Shown piece after piece: positions 45,201-53,478 of a DNA stretch of 57,069 nt. Position numbers and translations under genes: made by a program. The stretch is taken from the NCBI GenBank assembly GCA_009711805.1, contig VEMX01000016.1:1-57069 (forward strand). Direction: 5' to 3'. Numbering within the stretch: the first letter of the stretch is position 1; the number at the start of each line of letters is the position of its first letter. The DNA comes from Balneolaceae bacterium. GTDB lineage: Bacteria > Bacteroidota > Rhodothermia > Balneolales > Balneolaceae. The notes beneath the pieces were generated by a model that did no database searches, was not told the origin of the DNA, and was given only the letters and a program-made list of their open reading frames with translations.

Positions 45201-45491
45201 TCAGAAATTAAGAAAGCACTCTCGGAGATCGAGAATGAGCTCATGCAGACCAAGGCAGAAGCGACCCAGGATGTGTTAAACTACCCCATTAAGCTGAATA
45301 ACAAGCTGGCTTCATTAAAGAGTACGGTTGCTACCGGTTACGGCCGGCCAACCGAACAGCAGTATGAAGTATATGAAGACCTGGCTGCCAAGGTTGATGT
45401 GCAGTTAGAACGCTTCAATAAAATACTGAAAGGGGAGTACGGCACGTTTAAAGGAGAGATTGAAAACCCCTCGGTGCCTATTGAAAACTAA
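42297..45491 (+). CDS. large secreted VPS10/BNR-repeat (sialidase-like propeller) protein
   Basis: A 1064-residue exported protein with a signal peptide ending at EAKAQ (~residue 26). Residues ~45-760 contain many Asp-box/BNR repeats (YKTTDGGNSWANI, YRSTDAGKSWEYL, FKSTDGGKTWNKV, FRSKDGGETWEEI), as in VPS10 and sialidase-type ten-bladed propellers. The C-terminus (~930-1050) is a helical coiled-coil region (LDTTHKAINHIRKLRSEINELME). Hydrolase activity often assigned to such proteins is not shown by any catalytic motif I can see. It lies last in the envelope gene run and is followed by a strong terminator. Confidence 0.85.
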   Translation: METIKKAGLLFILLLTASVFTEAKAQIFGHGEETSSPAYEASTLKDLNYRNIGPFRGGRSVAVAGHDAKPYTFYTGFAGGGVYKTTDGGNSWANISDEYFKTGSVGAITVAPSDPNVIYAGMGETDIRGNMSGGDGMYRSTDAGKSWEYLGLGQSQFIGDIEVHPENPDVVWVAAMGQLFGTDGNPERGVFKSTDGGKTWNKVLYRDEKTGAVDIAVDPNNPRILFAALWEAYRNPWQMSSGGDGSGLFRSKDGGETWEEISQNPGMPKGLLGKIGVSVSPVNSNRVYAIVENLNGGLFRSEDGGDGWSRVNTNRNIRQRAWYYTKVIADSQNEDGVYVLNVGFYHSSDAGKSFRRIGTPHGDHHDLWIDPDNNQRMIIGDDGGGQVTYNGGESWSSYHTSATAQIYQVTTDNQFPYMIYGAQQDNSTFAIKSRTSGFGIDESDWWPVAGGESGYIAPDPDEPSVSYGGSYGGYLNRYDSELGLSDRIDVWPDNPMGAGAENLKYRFQWTFPIYISPHNSDVMYATSQYVHRTTDEGMSWEVISDDLTRNDKSKQVESGGPITKDDTSVEYYNTIFSFIESPVEPGILWAGSDGGLIHISRDNGDTWEEVTPEDMPEAMISIIDASYFDGGTAYVAANRYKFNDFQPMLYKTTDYGRSWSRINDGIPDMDFTRAIREDPNREGLLYAGTETGVYVSFNAGENWQPLQLNLPPVAVTDLAVHKREKDLVVATQGRSFWVLDDLPVLHQLNDDIAGSNHLFNPEHVYLFGRGGGTPPPGSTIGQNPEPGVVVFYNLSEDVDQEVLLNFYESDGDLIKSYSSKEDEEGQPVKEETDFYQEEEVRPSSVLSDKAGLNKFSWDMEYPGVTDLNGRQILWAGNTRGPEAVPGTYTVKLYIGDEEAGSREFEVLKDPRLTEVTQEDLEEQFNLVQTINAKLDTTHKAINHIRKLRSEINELMEESGDNEEARELASEIKKALSEIENELMQTKAEATQDVLNYPIKLNNKLASLKSTVATGYGRPTEQQYEVYEDLAAKVDVQLERFNKILKGEYGTFKGEIENPSVPIEN

Positions 45492-45529
45492 TAAACAGTA
45501 GATTAGCAGTTATTCAATTCATATAGTTG

Positions 45530-45565
45530 ATCCCGGTCTTGGAGTACAAGGCCGGGATTTTTTAT
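45530..45565 (+). terminator. intrinsic terminator after the VPS10/BNR gene
   Basis: ATCCCGG-T-CTTG and CAAG-G-CCGGGAT form a 12-bp stem around GAGTA, followed by TTTTTT. It ends the plus-strand run begun at 35282. Confidence 0.92.
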
Positions 45566-45786
45566 TGAGATATTAATGGTTCGGCCAGGCACATTGCTGC
45601 AGGGGATGATTTGTAGAATACCCATTGGCTTTTAGCCTTATTCCTCCCTTTGGATATCTTTGGTACAACCATTAGGTTTTTTAAAATTCAGCCACTTTTT
45701 ACAAGACATCTTGGTGAACATCCTTTATAATTACTCATTTGAAAGGTATTATGTAGAAACAAAAGGCTATCCAAAAGTTCAGGAAA

Positions 45787-46680
45787 ATGGGAAATGGCAA
45801 TCGAGGAAAAACCTCTGCACTTTATGTCTGGAATGGCATGATGGTTTTCTGGGGGGCATCGTTTGATACTGATCCTCATTCCCATAAAAATACCCTCCAA
45901 CTGGTTTTTGATATAGATAAAGAATTCAAATTGAGAGATCATTCTACAGAGTGGGCTCGTTATTCTGCTGCTATCATCAAAGCCTCCCACATCCACCAAC
46001 TGGACAGCAACGGTAGTATCCAGTTATTTATCTATCTTGACAAGGAAAGTACCTATGCTCAAAAACTGACCAATAAATATTTGTTAGATAGACCGTTCCG
46101 TGAACTTCCGAATTCCGATATCCGGGAATTCAGCAATGAATTTTTTAAACGGCTTGTAGCGACAGAAAACTGTGGGAAATTATTCAGGAAATGCATGATG
46201 ATTCTTCGGCATCTTATAAACCGAGAGCAAACCATAAATATCGACAAGCGGATTCAAAAAGCGATTTCTTTTATAACAGAGGCACCTGTCAAGCAATTTA
46301 AGGTTGAGGATGTGGCCAACCATGTTTCGTTGTCAGAAAGTCACTTACGCCACCTTTTTAAAGAACAGGTAGGCCAACCCATTCAAAACTTCATTTTATG
46401 GATGCGGGTCGTGGACTCTCTCAACCTTGTATTAGAAGGCAAACAATTAACCCAAACAGCCCATGAGGTGGGTTTTTGGGATAGCTCACATATGAATCGA
46501 TCTTACAAAAAGTTACTCGGAGTTTCGCCAGGCTCCATAAAAAAGCATGAAGATGATTATAGGATTATCACCTGTGACAGGGACAATTTCTATACCTTCA
46601 AAACAGAAATATTACAAAACTGGAATAGTGAAACTCCCTTAAAGATCGTTGATGAGCTCGATCAGATCAAAAATGAATAA
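45787..46680 (+). CDS. AraC-family transcriptional regulator
   Basis: A 297-residue protein whose start is uncertain; ATG 45787 or an ATG about 17 codons later (MMVFWGASFDTDPHSHKN). The N-terminal sensor domain has a HSHK-type cupin-like His motif. The C-terminal double helix-turn-helix spans about 160-255 (VKQFKVEDVANHVSLSESHLRHLFKEQ, then LTQTAHEVGFWDSSHMNRSYKKLLGVSP), the classical AraC signature. The VOC and SnoaL-like genes follow closely in the same direction, so they may be its targets or partners. Confidence 0.88.
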   Translation: MGNGNRGKTSALYVWNGMMVFWGASFDTDPHSHKNTLQLVFDIDKEFKLRDHSTEWARYSAAIIKASHIHQLDSNGSIQLFIYLDKESTYAQKLTNKYLLDRPFRELPNSDIREFSNEFFKRLVATENCGKLFRKCMMILRHLINREQTINIDKRIQKAISFITEAPVKQFKVEDVANHVSLSESHLRHLFKEQVGQPIQNFILWMRVVDSLNLVLEGKQLTQTAHEVGFWDSSHMNRSYKKLLGVSPGSIKKHEDDYRIITCDRDNFYTFKTEILQNWNSETPLKIVDELDQIKNE

Positions 46681-46698
46681 AAATTACAACAAAAAACC

Positions 46699-47097
46699 AT
46701 GTTTAATAAACTAACTCATTTTGCCATTTATGTAGAGGATATTGATAGAGCCTCAACGTTTTATAATGAAGTCTTCAATTGGAAATTTAACCAATCCGAT
46801 CAACCTGATTTTCTTCAAATAACAGAGCCGGATACAACTGAAGAAAAACCGATTGGTGCCTTACAGCATCGGAAATATTCCGTTGCTTCTGAAAAGGTAA
46901 TTGGGCTTGAGTGTACTTTTACTGTAGAAGACATTGAGGCAGTTGTTAGAAAGATAAAAGATGCCGGAGGGGAAATCTTAATGCCTAAGACAGACATTCC
47001 AAAAGTTGGTTGGATTACTAAATTCAAAGACACAGAAGAAAATATTGTTTGTGCTATGCAATATCTCGATCATATCCAAGCTACTATGAACTCTTAA
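46699..47097 (+). CDS. VOC-family (glyoxalase/bleomycin-resistance-like) protein
   Basis: A 132-residue protein with the vicinal-oxygen-chelate fold: LTHFAIYVEDIDRASTFYNEVF at the N-terminus, CTFTVEDIEAVVRKIKDAGG in the middle and WITKFKDTEENIVCAMQY at the end. Its metal ligands are partly visible (His7, Glu in TEENI). It lies 18 bp after the AraC gene. The substrate is unknown; it could be a binding or isomerase-type member. Confidence 0.82.
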   Translation: MFNKLTHFAIYVEDIDRASTFYNEVFNWKFNQSDQPDFLQITEPDTTEEKPIGALQHRKYSVASEKVIGLECTFTVEDIEAVVRKIKDAGGEILMPKTDIPKVGWITKFKDTEENIVCAMQYLDHIQATMNS

Positions 47098-47109
47098 ATT
47101 ATTGTTGTT

Positions 47110-47583
47110 ATGTATCGTTTATGTATTTGCTTAACCGTTATCACTGTAATGATTGGTGGCTGTCAGCCAAAATCCTCACAATCTTCGAATGAGATTACAG
47201 AATCTGTTAATAGCCTGCTTAATGACTATCAAGCTTTCATGAGTTCCGGTAATGTAGACAGCCTTGTGAACCTCTATTCAAATGATCCACGGTTTCATTG
47301 GGTAGAAGATGGCAAAACAGCTTACAGTTCTCCGAAAGAAATCGAAAAAGGTCTTAAAGGATTACAGCGAATATATTCTCAATCACATCTGGAACTCAGC
47401 AATACAAAAGTCACTCCTCTTCCACCAGATTATGCTTTAATAACAACGCATTTCAAACAGTCTTTAGCGGATAGCACTGGTATTGGATTTTCTTTTTCGG
47501 GAATAATGACAATAACAGCGGTCAAGGAACATAGTGGCTGGAAATTTTTAATTGGCCATGTATCGTCACCTAAACAAAGGTAA
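47110..47583 (+). CDS. SnoaL/DUF4440-like (NTF2-fold) lipoprotein
   Basis: A 157-residue protein with lipoprotein signal MYRLCICLTVITVMIGGC. The mature part has the NTF2-like cone pattern: LLNDYQAFMSSGNVDSLVNLY, NDPRFHWVEDGKTAYSS and the last strands SFSGIMTITAVKEHSGWKFL. Members often bind small ligands in a pocket; here it is surface-anchored. It lies 12 bp after the VOC gene and completes an AraC-VOC-SnoaL cluster. Confidence 0.75.
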   Translation: MYRLCICLTVITVMIGGCQPKSSQSSNEITESVNSLLNDYQAFMSSGNVDSLVNLYSNDPRFHWVEDGKTAYSSPKEIEKGLKGLQRIYSQSHLELSNTKVTPLPPDYALITTHFKQSLADSTGIGFSFSGIMTITAVKEHSGWKFLIGHVSSPKQR

Positions 47584-47764
47584 AACATCTAACACGGCTC
47601 TGCCTTTGGTTTTTTGCTAACTCAGAAATTTGTCTCCTTACTTAACTGGCAATCCCCGTGCAGCTTATACGCGAGGTCGACTTCAAACTATCCTTTTTCA
47701 TAACCTGCTGTGTTCAACCAATTTTATGACACAAAGAACTATTCTCTTCTTAACTATTATTCTA

Positions 47765-47933
47765 ACCCGTTTACCGGTTGGAGATTAGCTTAAAACAGTA
47801 TTGAAAGGGAGTAACCTCGCAGCGTCCGTAGGTCCTGCGAGCGTTACGGGATTCTCGCTGGAAAGCCGAACGCTACGAGGACCTGCGGACGCTCGTAGGT
47901 TCTCTAAATGGTACTTCTAACCGGTAAACGGGT
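47765..47933. mobile_element. 169-bp MITE, copy 2, with perfect 8-bp target duplication
   Basis: Perfect 15-bp inverted repeats ACCCGTTTACCGGTT and AACCGGTAAACGGGT bound 169 bp. TTATTCTA stands directly on both sides (47757-47764 and 47934-47941), a perfect 8-bp target duplication. The body is the inverted equivalent of 19296-19464. It has no coding capacity, so it would need a transposase in trans. Inside are two hairpins (CTACGAG / CTCGTAG and CTCGCAG / CTGCGAG). Confidence 0.95.
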
Positions 47934-47941
47934 TTATTCTA

Positions 47942-48523
47942 ATATGTATCGGCTTGACCCAAAAGTAATAAAAGCTCAGGCAGGCGAATTTTACCCGGCG
48001 ATGGTCATTCAGAGCGATAGCGAAGAATCCTCTCATGTTCTGTTCCCACACCGTTTGTCGATACCAATCTCTCCCCCGGTGAACCCCTTCCTGACTCTAC
48101 CCCGATTACCGGGGCTTTCTTCCAGGGACTACGCCTTGCAAGGAAGGAGACGCTTATAAGAGCTCAGGGATTGATTTAAGCTTCCATCTCGAAAAAAGTT
48201 ATCTTCAAAGCCCAAATACCATGTACAGCCAAAATACTGCCCCGGATTGTATTCGGGGCTCTTTGCTGTCGTACCTACGGTACTGAATATCGCCTGATGC
48301 AAGTCGGAGACTTGCTGAGCCGGGGTTCTTAAGTCAGTGCTCGTTCTGCATTTGTATTCGAATAATAGTTTCGAGGCTCGCTGTAAGACTTAAAAGAAAA
48401 ATTTTTTGCGCTTCATATCTTAGATGAGGATATCCTTCACTTGCTTCCCTTCCCTTTCATCTGTAAACAATTTCAACCATTGTCACCTGCAGTTTATGTA
48501 CTCGGTCGTTAAGTGTACTTCAG
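47942..48523. other. non-coding interval with hairpins
   Basis: No convincing gene. Hairpins are seen at 48100-48114 (CCCCG / CGGGG, followed by CTTTCTT), 48239-48259 (GCCCCG / CGGGGC) and 48299-48315 (GCAAGTC-GGA-GACTTGC, REP-like). Short frames inside, such as 47908-48159, look spurious. Confidence 0.5.
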
Positions 48524-49255
48524 TCAATCAGCTTTTTTCATTGCCTTACTAATAAATTGCATGGTCTCATTGTCTACAAATCCATGAGAGGTTTCTTCGG
48601 TATCTTCGTTATTGTACATCTTAGAAAGTGATTTTCGGATTTCTTTATTTCCTCCGGTAAATTCTTGAATTAACCCTTCCCAGCGAGCAGCAAGTTCTTG
48701 CATTCTTTCACTGTTCGGATCGGTATCCTTCTCCATTTCTATTCTAACTTCTTCTATGAGTTCTTTCCATTCCTGTTGTACTTCTTTAATTCGTTCTTCA
48801 CCAACTTTTTCTTTTCGTTTTTCTAAATATTCCAATTGATCCTTCGTATAGTATTTTTCGTATTTAGTCATAGCATTTAAGGTTTTTAAAAGTTCATCTG
48901 CAGAGAGAACCTCCGAAGACTTTAGAAGGTTCGCGATTGTTCTCAGGCGACGGTAGAGTTCTTTTCCAAGTTCTATTTCGATCCGTACTTCCTTCATTTG
49001 CCGATATATAATCTTCTCCAAATTATAATCCTCATTTCCCAGGCATTCTTTGATCTCATTAAGTTGTAATCCAAGAAATTTGAGAGATCTTATTTTTTGG
49101 AGTCGCCTCAGCTCATCTTGCCCATACAGCCGGTATCCCGACCTGCTGCGTTCTGTGGGTTTTAACAGTTCAAGCTCGTCATAATACCGAATGGTTCTGT
49201 TAGTCAAGCCGGTCTTTTCGGCAAGTTCCCCGATCTTTAACAGTCGGTTGGGCAT
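48524..49255 (-). CDS. MerR-family regulator with TipAS-like C-terminal domain
   Basis: A 243-residue protein. The N-terminal MerR domain has KIGELAEKTGLTNRTIRYYDE followed by LLKPTERSRSGYRLYGQDE, and LKFLGLQLNEIKECL continues the dimerisation helix. The C-terminal half (about 125-243) is helical (YTKDQLEYLEKRKEKVGEERI, ARWEGLIQEFTGGNKEIRKSL, HGFVDNETMQFISKA), the shape of TipAS drug-binding domains. It is expected to bind a hydrophobic ligand and twist its promoter. A promoter with a 19-base spacer lies upstream and the reductase gene is divergent. Confidence 0.88.
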   Translation of the reverse strand: MPNRLLKIGELAEKTGLTNRTIRYYDELELLKPTERSRSGYRLYGQDELRRLQKIRSLKFLGLQLNEIKECLGNEDYNLEKIIYRQMKEVRIEIELGKELYRRLRTIANLLKSSEVLSADELLKTLNAMTKYEKYYTKDQLEYLEKRKEKVGEERIKEVQQEWKELIEEVRIEMEKDTDPNSERMQELAARWEGLIQEFTGGNKEIRKSLSKMYNNEDTEETSHGFVDNETMQFISKAMKKAD

Positions 49256-49285
49256 GATTTTTTATTTTATTATTGTTCAGTCAAT

Positions 49286-49316
49286 AAGATAAGACCTTAC
49301 GTCGCGTCAGAGTCAA
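49286..49316 (-). promoter_or_regulatory. MerR-type promoter with 19-base spacer and central operator
   Basis: On the minus strand, TTGACT and TATCTT are separated by exactly 19 bases. The spacer contains CTGACG-CGA-CGTAAG, a dyad matching in 5 of 6 positions. An over-long spacer with a dyad inside is the hallmark of MerR-controlled promoters, so the gene at 48524-49255 likely controls itself. Confidence 0.75.
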
Positions 49317-49461
49317 GAAAAAATTTAAAAATATGATTCAAGGCCATGTCTTTTCCTCGATAGGTCGATGAACCGGGGATACGGACTCCGAATGCCTGGG
49401 ACAAGTTTATACGCGCAGTCGTTATAGGTTCAACCACTATTTAGATATATAGGGTTCTTTT

Positions 49462-50223
49462 ATGAAGCTCATTGTACTTTATTTGCTCTATTCCCTTACC
49501 CTTTTGTTTGCCTTGAGACGAAGGGGGCTTCAATCAGGTATTAAGACAGAACATAAGACCGACGGCAATAATGACAATAATGAAAAACCAAAACGAATTT
49601 TGGTGATTGGTGCTACAGGTGGAACAGGGCAGGAGCTTGTACGACAATTGCTGGAAAGAGACTATGAGGTTACGGCTTTTGTGCGGAAGCCGGCGAAATT
49701 AAAGGTCGAGCATCCAAAATTGATGATTGTTCAAGGCAATGTGTTGGATTACGATTCCGTAGAGAAGGCTGTTCGCGGGCATGACGCAGTGCTTTCGGCC
49801 CTGGGACACAAGAGGTTTTTTTATCCCACACAGATTCTTTCGGAAGGTACCCAAAACCTGCTTCGGGCGATGGAAAAGTGTAATGTGTTGCGTTTCGTCT
49901 GCGAGACTTCTTTGGGGATTGGTAACAGTGCAGGACGATTTGGGCTTTACTACACATTCTTCACTATCCCGGTAATTCTGCCTTTTTATTTTTGGGATAA
50001 AGCTCTTCAGGAAAAGCTGATTGCGCAGAGTAATACCAAATGGACCATTGTCCGCCCAGGCGTGCTGACTAATAACCCTAAACAGGGTGAATACCGTCAT
50101 GGCCCGGATATTGGCAGCTATATTTGGACTGTGCGTATCCCACGGGCCGATGTGGCAAAATTCATGATCCGTCAGATAACTGACGATACTTATCTCAAAA
50201 TGGCGGTGGCAGTAGCCAGGTAA
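49462..50223 (+). CDS. NAD(P)-binding NmrA/SDR-like protein with N-terminal membrane anchor
   Basis: A 253-residue protein. The N-terminus is hydrophobic ([18 protein letters not shown], then Arg-rich), indicating a membrane anchor. The Rossmann domain starts at about 44 with [19 protein letters not shown] (GATGGTG dinucleotide motif), then [15 protein letters not shown] and [11 protein letters not shown] near 190-200. This is an atypical SDR or NmrA-like oxidoreductase or sensor. It is divergent from the MerR-TipAS gene (206 bp apart), as expected for a controlled target, but the MerR-type promoter found faces the other way. Confidence 0.8.
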   Translation: MKLIVLYLLYSLTLLFALRRRGLQSGIKTEHKTDGNNDNNEKPKRILVIGATGGTGQELVRQLLERDYEVTAFVRKPAKLKVEHPKLMIVQGNVLDYDSVEKAVRGHDAVLSALGHKRFFYPTQILSEGTQNLLRAMEKCNVLRFVCETSLGIGNSAGRFGLYYTFFTIPVILPFYFWDKALQEKLIAQSNTKWTIVRPGVLTNNPKQGEYRHGPDIGSYIWTVRIPRADVAKFMIRQITDDTYLKMAVAVAR

Positions 50224-50436
50224 ATTCCATTACAAATAATAGCAGAGCCAATTTTTCCATCGCACCGTATTCTTCCTCATAACGTTTTATTGAGGCCCTG
50301 GTTCATTCTGATCACTGATACATTTCATTCCGGTATTACAATGAGACAATCCTCTTTTCACCAAATCCATGTGCTAACTAATTAAAAAAATAACTACGTT
50401 GCGCATCTACACAAGCAAGACTCCCAGACACACTAA

Positions 50437-50787
50437 TTGGGTAAGTACCCCGAAATTGAAGAAGTAGAGATCATAAACAAATTTGAAGAAACAATTTTTA
50501 TCGGAGGGCTTTATGAAGTTGAACTATCCAATCTTATTGATCCAGTCCCTATTATTGAATTAAACCAAGCCAGCAATTTGGTAAAAATCGAACCCAACGA
50601 AGCTCAATCATTCCCGATGGAAGAAATTGCGGAATATTACCGGGGCGCAGATTTCCGTATTTTTATCTATGCTTTTGGGGTGCCGGAAGTTGAAGATCCT
50701 ACAAAGTGGGTTCAACTGACATCAATAGTTACGGTAGAGAATAAGGAATTGATTAACAATAACGCTTTGGTTCAAATCACCAAATAA
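50437..50787 (+). CDS. hypothetical protein, 116 aa, TTG start or 5'-truncated
   Basis: The open frame from TTG 50437 is directly preceded by an in-frame TAA, so it has either a TTG start or no own start. It encodes a beta-rich, acidic protein (IINKFEETIFIGGLYEVEL, FRIFIYAFGVPEVEDP, LTSIVTVENKEL). No family recognised. It might be the C-terminal remnant of a longer gene, since no ribosome-binding site is visible. Confidence 0.4.
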   Translation: MGKYPEIEEVEIINKFEETIFIGGLYEVELSNLIDPVPIIELNQASNLVKIEPNEAQSFPMEEIAEYYRGADFRIFIYAFGVPEVEDPTKWVQLTSIVTVENKELINNNALVQITK

Positions 50788-50909
50788 AGCGGTTATATAG
50801 CATCCTTAAAAGAATTTTTCCGAAAATCTGAATTATTTCAGCCTAAACGGGCTATTCATTTAGCCGGATGTTTCTTCTTCAATGATGCCTCTTAAACACT
50901 ATCCCTCTG

Positions 50910-53384
50910 TCATTCTATCTTCACCATCTCGGACTTCCAGATTTCATCATTGTAATCCTTGATCGTGCGGTCGCTGGAGAATTTACCAATCCGGGCTACA
51001 TTCAGGATAGCTTTTCGGCTCCACTCATCCGTATTGGTGAAGAGTTCAGCCACTTCATCCTGCTTGTTTACATAAGCTTCGAAATCTGCCAGCACCATGA
51101 AGTAATCTCCCTGATGGAGCAAAGCATCAGTAATAGGATGAAACAGCTTTTTGTTTTGGGGACTGAAAAACCCTTCCCGGATCTGATCAATGGCTTTCTT
51201 CAGTTCTGCGTTAGCATTATAATAGTCCCAGGGATTGTAGCCTTCATGCCGCAGCTGCTCAATATCATGCACTTCCAGGCCGAAGATAAAGATATTGTCA
51301 TCGCCTACTTCCTCCTTAATTTCGATGTTGGCGCCGTCAAGCGTTCCGATGGTAAGGGCTCCGTTCAGGGCAAACTTCATATTACCGGTACCTGAGGCTT
51401 CCATTCCCGCTGTTGAGATTTGTTCAGACAGGTTAGCCGCAGGAATCATCTTCTCTGCAAGGGTAACACTGTAATTTTGAAGGAACACGCATTTTAACTT
51501 CCCATTTACTTCCGGGTCGTTATTAACCACTTCAGCAATGCTGTTAATCAATTTAATATGGAGCTTGGCCATGGTATAGCCGGGGGCTGCTTTTCCTCCA
51601 AAAATCACGGTTCTTGGGGTGATATCCAGCGTGGGATCTTCTTTTAGGCGGTTATATAGGGTGATTACATGCAGGGCCGCCATCAATTGTCGTTTGTACT
51701 CATGTATTCGTTTAATCTGAATGTCGAAGAGGGAATGTGGATCCACTTCTATATCCATTGTATCCTTGATGTAGCGGGCCAGGCGTTCTTTATTACTGAG
51801 CTTTATATCGGAAAACTCTTTTTGGAAGTTGGCGTCCTCAGCAAAATCAATAAGCGTTTCAAGCTGTTCCAGGTCGGTAACCCAGTCTTCGCCAATTTTC
51901 CCGGTAATTAATGCTGATAAGTCTGGGTTGCACTGTCTGAGCCAGCGCCTTGGTGTAATGCCATTGGTCTTATTGGTGAACTTATCGGGGTACATTTCAT
52001 CGAAATCCCGAAACATAGATTCCTTAAGCAGGCGCGAATGCAGGGCAGCCACCCCATTTACCTTGCGGGAACCCACAATGCCCAGGTTGGCCATGTGAAC
52101 CACCGGATTTTCACTATCCCCAACAATCGACATACGTTTGATGCGGTTTTTATCCTCTCCGAATTTAACCTTCACCTTATCGAGGAACCGTCGGTTGATC
52201 TCATATATTATACTCAGATGGCGGGGCAGTAAACTGCGCATCAGCGAAACCGGCCATTTCTCCAGGGCTTCCGGAAGCAAGGTGTGATTAGTATAAGCCA
52301 TGGTTTGCACGGTGATGTCCCATGCGGCTTCCCAGCTAAGCCCTTCTTCGTCCAGCAGTACCCGCATCAATTCCGGAATAGCCAGGTTCGGATGGGTGTC
52401 GTTACATTGAATGGCTACTTTTTTGGGAAGTTTGGTCCAGTCATCATTATGTTTACGGAAGCGTCTCAGTATATCCTGCATAGAGGCTGAAACGAGAAAA
52501 TATTCTTGTTTAAGACGCAGTTCCTGCCCCACAAAAACTTTATCGTTGGGATACAGGACCCGCGAAATATTTTGCTCAAGCTGATTGTCGCGTACAGCAT
52601 CTATATACTGTCCCTGGTTAAAACTCTCCAGGTCAATGGATGCGTCAGATTCAGCTTTCCACAGACGCAGGTTGTTTACAATATCGTTTTTATAACCGGG
52701 GATGGGGGTGTCGTAGGCAACCGCTTGTACTACCCTGGTGTTTTCCCAGGCGTATGTCAGGTTGCCTTTTTCATTGGTGGCAGTTCTTTGGTTGCCATAA
52801 AAATCGACCTGGTACTGTAGCTTGGGACGGATGGTATCCCAGGGGTTTCCATACTTAAGCCAGAGATCCGGCCGTTCAATCTGGAAGCCGTTTTCAATCG
52901 TTTGATAAAAAATGCCGTAATCGTAGCGTATGCCGTATCCCATAGCAGGAATACCCAGGGTAGCCATGGAGTCAAGAAAGCAGGCGGCTAACCGGCCCAG
53001 CCCACCATTACCAAGCCCGGCATCCCATTCGGCATCGCGGATATCTCCGTAGGATAGGTCTACATCTTCCAGGGCCTCTGCTACTATATCACGGATACCA
53101 AGGTTCACCAGCATATTATCCATAAGGCGGCCAATCAGGTACTCCATAGAGAGATAGTACACCCGCTTTACATCTTGTTTATAATATTGTTGCTGGGTGT
53201 CAATCCACCGGTCGTGGAGGCGGTCAAGAATGGTAAGCGCCACACTTTTATAATTGTCCCAGTTGGTTCGGGAGTAATGGTCTTTGGCTAAAGTATGCCG
53301 AAGATGCAGTTTAATGTCTTCTCTAAGAGAGTCTTTATCCATTCCCGACCGGATATTCACTCCATTTATTTTCTTTGTACTCAT
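50910..53384 (-). CDS. glgP: glycogen/starch/alpha-glucan phosphorylase
   Basis: An 824-residue cytoplasmic enzyme of GT35. Typical features: VYYLSMEYLIGRLMDNML and GNGGLGRLAACFLDSMATLGIPAMGYGIRY in the N-terminal half, and the pyridoxal-phosphate region EASGTGNMKFALNGALTIGTLDG with Lys670 as the likely Schiff-base residue. It releases glucose-1-phosphate from glycogen using phosphate. Length and motifs are complete. It lies 94 bp downstream of ispE in the same direction; no other glycogen gene is in the window. Confidence 0.96.
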   Translation of the reverse strand: MSTKKINGVNIRSGMDKDSLREDIKLHLRHTLAKDHYSRTNWDNYKSVALTILDRLHDRWIDTQQQYYKQDVKRVYYLSMEYLIGRLMDNMLVNLGIRDIVAEALEDVDLSYGDIRDAEWDAGLGNGGLGRLAACFLDSMATLGIPAMGYGIRYDYGIFYQTIENGFQIERPDLWLKYGNPWDTIRPKLQYQVDFYGNQRTATNEKGNLTYAWENTRVVQAVAYDTPIPGYKNDIVNNLRLWKAESDASIDLESFNQGQYIDAVRDNQLEQNISRVLYPNDKVFVGQELRLKQEYFLVSASMQDILRRFRKHNDDWTKLPKKVAIQCNDTHPNLAIPELMRVLLDEEGLSWEAAWDITVQTMAYTNHTLLPEALEKWPVSLMRSLLPRHLSIIYEINRRFLDKVKVKFGEDKNRIKRMSIVGDSENPVVHMANLGIVGSRKVNGVAALHSRLLKESMFRDFDEMYPDKFTNKTNGITPRRWLRQCNPDLSALITGKIGEDWVTDLEQLETLIDFAEDANFQKEFSDIKLSNKERLARYIKDTMDIEVDPHSLFDIQIKRIHEYKRQLMAALHVITLYNRLKEDPTLDITPRTVIFGGKAAPGYTMAKLHIKLINSIAEVVNNDPEVNGKLKCVFLQNYSVTLAEKMIPAANLSEQISTAGMEASGTGNMKFALNGALTIGTLDGANIEIKEEVGDDNIFIFGLEVHDIEQLRHEGYNPWDYYNANAELKKAIDQIREGFFSPQNKKLFHPITDALLHQGDYFMVLADFEAYVNKQDEVAELFTNTDEWSRKAILNVARIGKFSSDRTIKDYNDEIWKSEMVKIE

Positions 53385-53478
53385 AGTGATGAATTTCTAT
53401 GTATAACTGAAGCAGCCTGTTTCTCTCAGTGTATATACTGCAGGCTACATATCAAAAAAATATTGTTTGTTTATGATA

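Noticed and set aside
47706-47735. GCTGTGTTCAACCAA resembling an IS30 right end
   Set aside because: The match stops after about 14 bases and there is no second end or transposase, so chance or a very old scar cannot be told apart.
47908-48159. 83-codon frame starting in the MITE
   Set aside because: Its start lies in the MITE inverted repeat and the rest crosses hairpins; no coding signal.
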